A stretch of DNA of 8,122 nucleotides from NCBI GenBank assembly GCA_020347585.1, contig CP070733.1:362820-370941 (forward strand), given 5' to 3'. The DNA comes from Pseudomonadota bacterium. GTDB taxonomy: Bacteria > Pseudomonadota > Gammaproteobacteria > CAMYNG01. The notes under the pieces are model-generated. The model was not told the DNA's origin. It did not search any database and saw nothing but the letters and a program-made list of their open reading frames with translations. The position numbers and the translations under genes were made by a program. This document shows positions 1-7,169 of this stretch, piece after piece. Position 1 is the first letter of the stretch; each line of letters opens with the position of its first letter.

Positions 1-1110
<1,110 letters not shown>

Positions 1111-1184
1111 CTAGGGTACGCTGCGACGCGCGCTGCGGTCTGGTCTTATGGTTAACCGTGCATCGTCTGGAGTCGTGGTCCCGC

Positions 1185-1188
1185 AGGG
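1185..1188 (+). promoter_or_regulatory. Shine-Dalgarno for hisG
   Basis: AGGG lies 8 nt upstream of the ATG at 1197. It supports that ATG, rather than an in-frame upstream start at 1053 that would overlap murA, as the hisG start. The protein alignment agrees, because HisG proteins begin only a few residues before the conserved SKGR motif. Confidence 0.6.
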
Positions 1189-1196
1189 CGATTGAA

Positions 1197-1841
1197 ATGC
1201 CAGAGACGTTAAAGATTGCCGTATCCAAGGGGCGCATCTACAAAGAGGCGCTGCCGCTGCTGGCGCACGCCGGCATTGAGCCACTCGACGATCCCGAATC
1301 CAGCCGCAAGCTGATCCTCGACACCAGCCAGGTGCACGTCCACCTGGTCATCATTCGTGCCACGGACGTGCCGACCTATGTGCAATACGGTGCGGCCGAC
1401 ATTGGGGTTGCGGGCAAGGACGTGTTGATGGAGCACGGCGGCGAAGGGCTGTATGAACCGCTTGACCTCGGTATCGCCCGCTGTCGCATGATGGTTGCGG
1501 GGCCAGAAGGCGCCGCGCCGCAGGGCGGGCGCCTGCGCGTGGCCACCAAGTACTTGAACAGTACGCGTCGCTACTTCGCGGCGCGGGGCGAGCAGGTAGA
1601 ATTGATCAAGCTGTACGGCTCGATGGAGCTGGCACCGCTGGTTGGTCTGGCTGATCGCATCGTCGATCTAGTGGATACCGGCAACACTCTCAAGGCAAAT
1701 GGTCTGGCGCCGCTGGAACATATCGCCGATATCAGCTCGCGCCTCATTGTCAACAAGGCGTCAATGAAGATGAAGCACGATCTGGTAACCGACTTAATCG
1801 ACAGTATTGCGGAGGCGGTGCGCACGCGGAGTGCCACTTGA
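1197..1841 (+). CDS. hisG: ATP phosphoribosyltransferase, short form (HisG-S catalytic subunit)
   Basis: HisG condenses ATP with PRPP to give phosphoribosyl-ATP, the first and rate-controlling step of histidine synthesis. The protein has 214 residues. Landmarks are AVSKGR at 8-13, YGAADIGVAGKDVL at 64-77, VATKYLNSTRRYF at 115-127 and the PRPP-binding segment DLVDTGNTLKANGL at 157-170. It ends soon after this segment, with no room for the C-terminal ACT-like regulatory domain (about 80 residues) of the long E. coli form (299 residues). Short forms are known to work in a complex with HisZ, a histidyl-tRNA-synthetase-like regulatory subunit; no hisZ is in this window. The start was chosen from family alignment and the AGGG at 1185-1188; an upstream extension to 1053 would overlap murA and lacks family similarity. 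It is followed 63 bp later by hisD. Confidence 0.97.
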   Translation: MPETLKIAVSKGRIYKEALPLLAHAGIEPLDDPESSRKLILDTSQVHVHLVIIRATDVPTYVQYGAADIGVAGKDVLMEHGGEGLYEPLDLGIARCRMMVAGPEGAAPQGGRLRVATKYLNSTRRYFAARGEQVELIKLYGSMELAPLVGLADRIVDLVDTGNTLKANGLAPLEHIADISSRLIVNKASMKMKHDLVTDLIDSIAEAVRTRSAT

Positions 1842-1850
1842 TACGTGGCA

Positions 1851-1876
1851 CCGGCGCGCATGTTGGGATGCGCCGG
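1851..1876 (+). other. GC-rich inverted repeat in the hisG-hisD gap
   Basis: CCGGCG at 1851-1856 pairs with CGCCGG at 1871-1876. After a 2-nt bulge (1857-1858), CAT pairs with ATG around a GTTGGG loop (1862-1867). An alternative fold is a perfect 6-bp GCGCAT/ATGCGC stem around the same loop. No T-run follows, so this is not a canonical intrinsic terminator. It could be an mRNA-stabilising or partial attenuation hairpin inside the his operon, or chance in GC-rich DNA. Confidence 0.4.
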
Positions 1877-1904
1877 GCGGCCGTGCAATTCGGGACAGCT
1901 TACG

Positions 1905-3203
1905 ATGCAAATCAGGCAACTTGACAGTACCAGCAGCGGTTTTTGGGACGATCTTGACGCGTTGCTGGCCTGGGAGTCGGTCGCGGACGAGATCGTCATC
2001 GGTACCGTGCGCGAGATCCTCACACAGGTGCGCGCGCGCGGCGATGCGGCGCTGCTGGAGTATTCGCGGCGCTTTGATCGCGTCGATGCGGAATCGTTCG
2101 ACGCGCTCACGATCAGCGCGACAATGCTCGATGCGGCGCTGGCGTCGATCCCGGAGCAACAGCGCGCGGCGCTTGAATTGGCGGCACAACGCCTGCGCAG
2201 CTACCACGAGCATCAAAAGCTCGAGTCCTGGTCTTACACGGAGGAGGACGGTACTGTCCTCGGCCAACAAGTCACCGCGCTGGACCGGGTTGGACTCTAC
2301 GTGCCGGGCGGCAAGGCCGCCTATCCGTCCTCGGTATTGATGAATGCGATCCCAGCGAAGGTAGCGGGGGTGGATCAACTCATCATGGTGGTCCCGACCC
2401 CTGATGGCATCCGCAACGAACTGGTGTTGGCGGCGGCGCGCATCGCCGGCGTGGACAAGGTGTTTGCGATTGGCGGTGCGCAGGCAGTCGCGGCGCTGGC
2501 CTGGGGCACCGAATCGGTACCCGCGGTGGACAAGATAGTGGGGCCTGGCAACATCTATGTGGCCGCGGCCAAGTCGATGGTTTTTGGCCGGGTGGGCATC
2601 GACATGATCGCCGGGCCTTCTGAGATACTGGTGGTTTGCGACGGCAAGACCGACCCGGACTGGATTGCCATGGATCTCTTCTCGCAGGCAGAGCACGACG
2701 AGGATGCACAGTCGATTCTAGTGTCGCCCGATGCCGCCTTTCTCGAGCGGGTCAGCGCGAGCATTGATCGCCTGGCGCACGAAATGGAACGTGCCGAGAT
2801 CATTCGCGCCTCGCTCGGCGCGCGCGGCGCACTTGTCAAAGTGCGCGATCTCGACGAAGCTGTTGCGGTGGCCAACCATATAGCGCCGGAACACCTTGAG
2901 CTGTCCATCGATGAGCCCGACGCTGTCGCCACGCGCATTCGCCACGCCGGCGCTATCTTCATGGGCCGCTATACTGCCGAGGCGCTCGGCGACTACTGCG
3001 CCGGGCCCAATCACGTGCTACCGACGTCGCGTACCGCGCGTTTCAGCTCGCCGCTGGGTGTCTACGATTTTCAGAAGCGCTCCAGCCTGATCATGTGTTC
3101 GGCGCAGGGTGCTTCGGAACTTGGCAAGACGGCGTCGGTGCTGGCGCGCGGTGAGGGTCTGACGGCTCACGCCCGCTCGGCGGAATTCCGCATTAAGCAA
3201 TAG
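1905..3203 (+). CDS. hisD: Histidinol dehydrogenase
   Basis: HisD oxidises L-histidinol to L-histidine in two NAD-dependent steps via histidinal, the last reactions of the pathway; it is a zinc enzyme of the cytoplasm. The 432-residue length matches the E. coli enzyme (434). Landmarks are GLYVPGGKAAYPSSVLMNAI from about residue 130, the GPSEILVV segment at 237-244, SQAEHDEDAQS with the zinc-ligand equivalents Gln261 and His264, APEHLEL with catalytic Glu329/His330, GDYCAGPNHVLPT with zinc-ligand Asp363, and LTAHARSAEF with zinc-ligand His422. All expected active-site residues are present. The ATG at 1905 fits the family N-terminus and has a GGGA element at 1892-1895; an in-frame GTG at 1845 would add 20 unrelated residues across the hairpin and is less likely. 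The stop lies 2 nt before hisC, implying translational coupling. Confidence 0.98.
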   Translation: MQIRQLDSTSSGFWDDLDALLAWESVADEIVIGTVREILTQVRARGDAALLEYSRRFDRVDAESFDALTISATMLDAALASIPEQQRAALELAAQRLRSYHEHQKLESWSYTEEDGTVLGQQVTALDRVGLYVPGGKAAYPSSVLMNAIPAKVAGVDQLIMVVPTPDGIRNELVLAAARIAGVDKVFAIGGAQAVAALAWGTESVPAVDKIVGPGNIYVAAAKSMVFGRVGIDMIAGPSEILVVCDGKTDPDWIAMDLFSQAEHDEDAQSILVSPDAAFLERVSASIDRLAHEMERAEIIRASLGARGALVKVRDLDEAVAVANHIAPEHLELSIDEPDAVATRIRHAGAIFMGRYTAEALGDYCAGPNHVLPTSRTARFSSPLGVYDFQKRSSLIMCSAQGASELGKTASVLARGEGLTAHARSAEFRIKQ

Positions 3204-3205
3204 CG

Positions 3206-4363
3206 ATGGCCCGCGCCCAACGCCGCCCCTTCATGTCCCGCACCGACGATCCCAATTCGGTCCCCCTGGCCACCGACGCACGTGGCACCAAGGACCTGGT
3301 TTCAAGCCTGGTGCGTCCGGAGATTCGTGCCCTGTCGGCGTATCACGTGCCCGATGCGCGCGGCATGATCAAGCTCGATGCGATGGAAAACCCCTACCGC
3401 CTGCCCGAGGCGGTGGTGGCGCAGTGGCTGGAAGTGCTCAGAAATGTGGAACTGAATCGTTATCCGGACCCTGACGCCGCGGCGCTGAAAAAAGCGCTGC
3501 ACGCGGCAATGTCGGTGCCGCGCCGCTCGGCGTTGCTGCTCGGCAACGGTTCCGATGAGCTAATCCAGATGGTTATGATGGCAATCGCGGCGCCTCGCCG
3601 TGTGGTGCTGTCTGTGGAGCCGGGCTTCGTGATGTATCGCATGCTCGCGGTAGCCTGCGGCATGAAATATATCGGCGCGCCGCTACAGGCGGACTTCTCG
3701 CTGGACATGCCAGCACTTACCGAGGCCATCCGAGTGCATGCGCCCGCAGTGATCTTTCTTGCCTACCCCAACAACCCCACCGGCAACCTGTTCGACGCGG
3801 AGCAGGTCCATGACATCATCGCCGCCGCGCCCGGGCTAGTGGTGATCGACGAGGCCTACCACGCCTTCGCCGAAAGCAGCTTCATGGGAGCGCTGGGCGA
3901 ATATAGAAATCTGCTGGTGATGCGCACGCTCTCCAAGGTCGGGCTGGCGGGGCTGCGCCTGGGAATGTTGGCGGGTGCGCCGCCATGGCTGGACGAGCTG
4001 AACAAGGTGCGCCTGCCGTACAACATCAATGCGCTGACCCAGGCCAGTGCCGAATTCGCGCTGCGCCATCAGGCTGTGTTCGATGAGCAGACGCACGCCG
4101 TCTGCGAGCAGCGTGATGCGCTGTTGGCGACGCTGGCAGACATTGAAGGCATCGAACCCTACCCGAGCAGGGCCAACTTCATACTGTTTCGCGTCAGCGA
4201 GGGTGGGGCAGGGGAGGTGTTTGCGGCCCTGCAGGAGCAAGGTGTGCTAATCAAGAACCTCGATCCTGCCGGCGGCATGCTCCGTGGTTGTCTGCGCGTC
4301 ACGGTCGGTACGCCGGAGGAAAACCAGGTGTTCGTGGCCGCGCTGCGCACGGCGCTCGCCTGA
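3206..4363 (+). CDS. hisC: Histidinol-phosphate aminotransferase
   Basis: HisC is a PLP-dependent fold-type I aminotransferase that converts imidazole-acetol phosphate and glutamate to histidinol phosphate. In the 385-residue reading, family similarity starts near residue 36 (VRPEIRALSAYHVPDARG). Further landmarks are KLDAMENPY at 56-64, NRYPDP at 84-89, LGNGSDELI at 112-120, AYPNNPTGN at 186-194, the cofactor Asp in VIDEAYHAF (Asp215), the Schiff-base Lys244 in MRTLSKVGLAGLRLG, and the substrate-binding Arg364 in GCLRVTVGTPEEN. The first roughly 35 residues are polar, proline- and arginine-containing, and match nothing I recognise in the family. Start choice is uncertain: the ATG at 3206 is 2 nt after the hisD stop and lacks a clear Shine-Dalgarno, and the ATG at 3233 has none either. 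Coupling to hisD favours 3206. Convergent with degS/algW, 7 bp apart. Confidence 0.96.
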   Translation: MARAQRRPFMSRTDDPNSVPLATDARGTKDLVSSLVRPEIRALSAYHVPDARGMIKLDAMENPYRLPEAVVAQWLEVLRNVELNRYPDPDAAALKKALHAAMSVPRRSALLLGNGSDELIQMVMMAIAAPRRVVLSVEPGFVMYRMLAVACGMKYIGAPLQADFSLDMPALTEAIRVHAPAVIFLAYPNNPTGNLFDAEQVHDIIAAAPGLVVIDEAYHAFAESSFMGALGEYRNLLVMRTLSKVGLAGLRLGMLAGAPPWLDELNKVRLPYNINALTQASAEFALRHQAVFDEQTHAVCEQRDALLATLADIEGIEPYPSRANFILFRVSEGGAGEVFAALQEQGVLIKNLDPAGGMLRGCLRVTVGTPEENQVFVAALRTALA

Positions 4364-4370
4364 GTCGCAT

Positions 4371-5534
4371 CTATTCCTTCTGCACCTGCGGGCGCTGCGC
4401 GACAGTAGCGTCCTTAGTGAACGGCTCGCCGCGCCGAACTCCCTCTACGCGGATCTGGTCGCCGGGTTTCGCCTGGCTGATGAGGTTCAGGGCATCGCCA
4501 ACATCGTTGACCACGGTATCGTTGATGTGCGTTATCACGTCGCCGGGCGCGATGCCGGCAGTGTCGGCGGGACCGCCGCGAAACACGTTACTTACAAGCA
4601 CGCCGTCGGCGGATTTCAGGCCAAACGACTCGGCAAGTTCGTCGGTCAGCTCCTGGATCGCCACGCCTAGCCAGCCGCGGATCACCTTGCCGTGCTCGAT
4701 GATCTGTTGCATGACGTCCTTTGCGATGCTCACGGGGATGGCGAAGCCTATCCCCTGAGACCCACCGCTGCGCGAGAAAATTGCGGTGTTGACGCCGACC
4801 AGGTGACCCTGCACGTTAACCAGTGCGCCGCCGGAGTTACCGGGATTGATTGCCGCGTCAGTCTGAATAAAGTTTTCAAATGTACTGAGGCCAAGGGTAT
4901 CGCGGCCGGTGGCGCTGACGATGCCCGAGGTGACGGTCTGGCCCACGCCGAAGGGGTTGCCGATTGCCAGCACCACGTCGCCGACACGCACCTGATTCGA
5001 GTGCCCAAGGGTAATCGCCGGCAGTTTATCGAGTTCCACCCGCAGCACCGCGAGGTCGCTTTCCGGGTCGGTACCGACGATGCTGGCCTGTGCGCTGCGT
5101 CCGTCTCGCAGCGCAATCTGAATCTCGTCGGCGCCCTCTATGACGTGGTTGTTGGTAATGATGTAACCCTGCGCGCTGACGATCACGCCGGAGCCCAGGC
5201 TGGACTCCAGGCGCTGGCGTGGCGCCCCCAACTCATCGCCAAAGAAATGCCGGAAGAACGGATCCTGGAGCAGCGGATGGGCACGCTCGGTGACAACCTT
5301 GCGGGTGTAGATGTTGACCACCGCAGGGGCCGCGGCCTCGACGGTTGCGGCATAGGATGCCGGTCCGGCAACGGGCGGTGCGCTGGTTGGCGCCTGGGTC
5401 TCGCGCAACTCGACCACCGGCTGGGATTTCTCGTCCTCGCCCGCGTCGGGGAAGAAATACAGCACCACAAAGGCGGCCGCGAGGCCAATGGTGATGATCT
5501 GGAACAGGGATGCAACTGTTTTGGGTATACGCAT
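4371..5534 (-). CDS. degS: Membrane-anchored periplasmic serine protease, DegS/AlgW type (HtrA family, one PDZ domain)
   Basis: The 387-residue protein has a short cytoplasmic N-terminus, one hydrophobic anchor (about residues 8-28, ending LYFFPD), a polar Pro/Ala-rich linker to about 65, a trypsin-like protease domain, and one C-terminal PDZ domain (about 285-375, beginning RGWLGVAIQEL). The catalytic triad is visible as His130 (TNNHVIEG), Asp160 (DPESDLAVLRV) and Ser234 (NPGNSGGALVN). The single PDZ and uncleaved-looking anchor distinguish it from DegP/MucD. Such proteases sense misfolded outer-membrane proteins through the PDZ domain and cut the anti-sigma factor (RseA in E. coli, MucA in Pseudomonas) to release the envelope-stress sigma factor; no anti-sigma gene is in this window. 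The position after hisC matches Pseudomonas algW, so algW is an equally good symbol. The ATG at 5534 places the anchor right at the N-terminus; no strong Shine-Dalgarno is visible. The frame stays open further upstream, but only as antisense of the next gene. Confidence 0.96.
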   Translation of the reverse strand: MRIPKTVASLFQIITIGLAAAFVVLYFFPDAGEDEKSQPVVELRETQAPTSAPPVAGPASYAATVEAAAPAVVNIYTRKVVTERAHPLLQDPFFRHFFGDELGAPRQRLESSLGSGVIVSAQGYIITNNHVIEGADEIQIALRDGRSAQASIVGTDPESDLAVLRVELDKLPAITLGHSNQVRVGDVVLAIGNPFGVGQTVTSGIVSATGRDTLGLSTFENFIQTDAAINPGNSGGALVNVQGHLVGVNTAIFSRSGGSQGIGFAIPVSIAKDVMQQIIEHGKVIRGWLGVAIQELTDELAESFGLKSADGVLVSNVFRGGPADTAGIAPGDVITHINDTVVNDVGDALNLISQAKPGDQIRVEGVRRGEPFTKDATVAQRPQVQKE

Positions 5535-5597
5535 GGTGCCGCAGATTTCGGATAAACTTGCAGGCTCGAAATAGTAACCGAAGCGGGGCTCGGGCGC
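5535..5597. promoter_or_regulatory. Divergent intergenic region between degS/algW and the NIF3-family gene
   Basis: These 63 bp separate two divergent start codons, so they, or overlapping coding ends, should hold promoters for both genes. The stretch 5551-5577 is richer in A/T than its surroundings. The best plus-strand pair I can find (TTCGGA at 5547, AATAGT at 5570, spacing 17) matches the sigma70 consensus poorly at -35. I see no sigmaE-type GGAACTT motif towards the protease gene. The assignment rests on gene layout rather than on a clear motif. Confidence 0.35.
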
Positions 5598-6362
5598 ATG
5601 GTGCAATTGACGGAGCTTGTCTCCTATGCCGACGATCTGCTGGAGGTCGACCGATTCAGCGACTACTGTCCGAATGGCCTGCAGGTCGAGGGCCGTGCTG
5701 CCGTTGGCAAGCTGGTCAGCGGTGTTACGGCGAGCCTCGCGTTGATCGAGGCTGCCATCGGGGCGGGCGCTGACGCCATCGTGGTCCACCATGGATATTT
5801 CTGGCGTGGCGAGGACGCACGCGTCACCGGCATGAAAAAGCAGCGCCTCAGGCGGTTGCTGGACAGCGATACCAGTCTGCTTGCCTACCATCTGCCGCTC
5901 GACGCCCATCCCCTCTACGGCAACAATGCCCAGTTGGGCGAACAACTCGGTCTGGTGGTGGAGGGCCGCTTCGGGAGTGCGGGCGATCCTGCCATTGGGC
6001 TGCACGGGCGGCTCGCCAGGCCTGCCTCTGCGTCGGATTTTGCGCGCCACGTGGCGCAGGTGCTAGGGCGTAGACCGTTGCTGGTGGCTGGCGCCGGCGA
6101 TGAGGCGCTCATCGATACTGTGGCCTGGTGCAGCGGCGCGGCGCAGGGTTACATCGAGCAAGCCGTGGCACTGGGTGTCGACGCCTACCTGACCGGTGAA
6201 ATCTCCGAGCAAACCGTGCACGTGGCGCGAGAATGCGGCATCCAATTTATCGCCGCCGGCCATCACGCCACCGAGCGCTACGGTGCGCGGGCGCTGGGCC
6301 GGCATTTGGCGGCGAATTTCTCCCTCGAGCATGAATTTATCGATATTGATAACCCCGCGTAA
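5598..6362 (+). CDS. NIF3 / YbgI-family dinuclear metal-binding protein (GTP cyclohydrolase I type 2-like)
   Basis: The 254-residue length matches E. coli YbgI (247). Landmarks are DYCPNGLQVEG at 22-32, the metal motif AIVVHHGYFWRG (His64, His65), AYHLPLDAHPLYGNN with Asp102, AYLTGEISEQ at 196-205, and the C-terminal AAGHHATERYGARAL with His222 and Glu226. These correspond to the five ligands of the di-metal site known from YbgI (His63, His64, Asp101, His215, Glu219), so the site appears intact. The family forms toroidal hexamers, but its cellular reaction is not settled; database names such as GTP cyclohydrolase I type 2 or NIF3-like are family labels only. The ATG at 5598 has GGGG at 5585-5588. 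It is divergent from the protease gene and followed by the petA promoter region. Confidence 0.94.
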   Translation: MVQLTELVSYADDLLEVDRFSDYCPNGLQVEGRAAVGKLVSGVTASLALIEAAIGAGADAIVVHHGYFWRGEDARVTGMKKQRLRRLLDSDTSLLAYHLPLDAHPLYGNNAQLGEQLGLVVEGRFGSAGDPAIGLHGRLARPASASDFARHVAQVLGRRPLLVAGAGDEALIDTVAWCSGAAQGYIEQAVALGVDAYLTGEISEQTVHVARECGIQFIAAGHHATERYGARALGRHLAANFSLEHEFIDIDNPA

Positions 6363-6369
6363 CCCTCTG

Positions 6370-6425
6370 ATTAACAAAACTTATTAGCGCTGCGGCTTGA
6401 CCCGACAGGGCGCATCGGCGAGAAT
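6370..6425 (+). promoter_or_regulatory. Predicted sigma70 promoter for the petAB(C) operon with an AT-rich upstream element
   Basis: TTGACC at 6397-6402 (5 of 6 consensus bases), a 17-bp spacer and GAGAAT at 6420-6425 (4 of 6) form the best promoter in the 213-bp gap before petA. A markedly AT-rich tract at 6370-6387 sits just upstream of the -35 box, about where an UP element would lie. Transcription would begin near 6432, giving a leader of about 144 nt before petA. No other strong promoter is seen in the gap. Confidence 0.5.
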
Positions 6426-6561
6426 CTACGCCCTTGCGCGCCGGGCGCTTCGTGATTGGCTCCAGTTTGGTTTCGATTCGGTTTGCTTCACCCGGGAAAT
6501 AAAACTGCACCGACGGTCGCCCGTGGGGAGTCGACTGCTTGTTTCTCGTCGGATATTTTTT

Positions 6562-6567
6562 GGGGAG
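6562..6567 (+). promoter_or_regulatory. Shine-Dalgarno for petA
   Basis: GGGGAG lies 8 nt upstream of the ATG at 6576. It fixes the petA start there rather than at an in-frame ATG at 6456, which would put 40 unrelated residues before the twin-arginine motif. Confidence 0.8.
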
Positions 6568-6575
6568 ATCGTGTT

Positions 6576-7169
6576 ATGAGTACAGAGGGCGTTGACACCA
6601 GCAGGCGCCGCTTCCTGACCGCGGCCACCTCGGTGGTCGGGGCCGTGGGCGCCGCGGCGGCGGTCGTACCGCTTGTGAGTTCCATGCAGCCGAGTGCCCG
6701 TGCGCGTGCCGCAGGCGCTCCGGTGGAGGCCTACATCGGCAAGCTCGAACCGGGCGCCATGATGACTGTGGAATGGCGCGGCAAGCCCGTGTGGATCGTG
6801 CGTCGCACCGAGAAAACCCTCAAGGATCTGCCCACGCTCGATACCGTGCTGACCGATCCCGAATCCAAGGCGTCGTTGCAGCCCGAGTACGCGACCAACG
6901 AGCACCGTGCGCTGAACCCGGAATTCGTGGTTCTGGTAGGTATCTGCACCCACCTCGGCTGTTCGCCCACCTTCCGTCCGGAACTCGCACCCGCCGATCT
7001 CGGTGAGGACTGGCTCGGTGGGTTCTTCTGTCCCTGTCACGGGTCGCGCTTTGATCTTGCCGGTCGTGTCTACGCCGGCGCGCCTGCGCCGACTAATTTG
7101 GAGGTCCCGCCCTACAGCTTCGTGACCGAGTCCGTGATCCTGATTGGCGAAGATCAAGGAGCCGCATAA
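6576..7169 (+). CDS. petA: Ubiquinol-cytochrome c reductase iron-sulfur subunit (Rieske protein)
   Basis: The Rieske protein is the high-potential [2Fe-2S] subunit of cytochrome bc1; it takes one electron from quinol at the Qo site and passes it to cytochrome c1. The protein has 197 residues. It starts with a twin-arginine motif SRRRFLT (9-15) followed by an Ala/Val-rich membrane anchor (about 16-36), consistent with Tat export and an uncleaved anchor. The cluster boxes are CTHLGC (124-129) and CPCHGS (152-157). By family knowledge Cys124, His126, Cys152 and His155 bind the cluster, and Cys129-Cys154 form the disulfide. Box II reads CPCHGSRFD: the Ser is kept, while the Tyr that follows two residues later in mitochondrial proteins is Phe159. 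The start is fixed by GGGGAG at 6562-6567. Its TAA directly abuts the petB ATG. Confidence 0.98.
   Translation: MSTEGVDTSRRRFLTAATSVVGAVGAAAAVVPLVSSMQPSARARAAGAPVEAYIGKLEPGAMMTVEWRGKPVWIVRRTEKTLKDLPTLDTVLTDPESKASLQPEYATNEHRALNPEFVVLVGICTHLGCSPTFRPELAPADLGEDWLGGFFCPCHGSRFDLAGRVYAGAPAPTNLEVPPYSFVTESVILIGEDQGAA
7156..7161 (+). promoter_or_regulatory. Shine-Dalgarno for petB inside the petA 3' end
   Basis: AAGGAG, within the last codons of petA, lies 8 nt before the petB ATG at 7170. The petA stop and petB start form TAAATG with no gap, so the two genes are co-transcribed and probably translationally coupled. Confidence 0.85.

Larger units (their letters stand above)
6363..6575. other. 213-bp intergenic region between the NIF3-family gene and petA
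   Basis: This is the longest non-coding stretch in the window. It holds the AT-rich tract and predicted promoter at 6370-6425, a small inverted repeat (CGCCC 6429-6433 / GGGCG 6443-6447) close to the presumed transcription start, and the petA Shine-Dalgarno at 6562-6567. I see no clear intrinsic terminator for the NIF3-family gene and no small gene. The leader between 6450 and 6560 has no recognised motif. Confidence 0.6.

Noticed and set aside
1846..1860. TGGCAC resembling a sigma54 -24 box before hisD
   Set aside because: No TTGC-type -12 element follows at the required spacing.
4340..4400. Two copies of GCGCTGCGC flanking the hisC/degS junction, considered as a terminator stem or repeat
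   Set aside because: Pairing leaves a central mismatch and a loop of over 40 nt, with no T-run; short GC-rich repeats like this are expected by chance here.
4692..5555. 287-codon plus-strand open frame opposite degS/algW
   Set aside because: Shadow of the protease gene; low-complexity product without family similarity, and the minus-strand gene has an intact catalytic triad.
5535..6050. 172-codon upstream extension of the DegS/AlgW frame
   Set aside because: It runs antisense through the NIF3-family gene and would bury the N-terminal membrane anchor in the middle of the protein; the ATG at 5534 fits the family.
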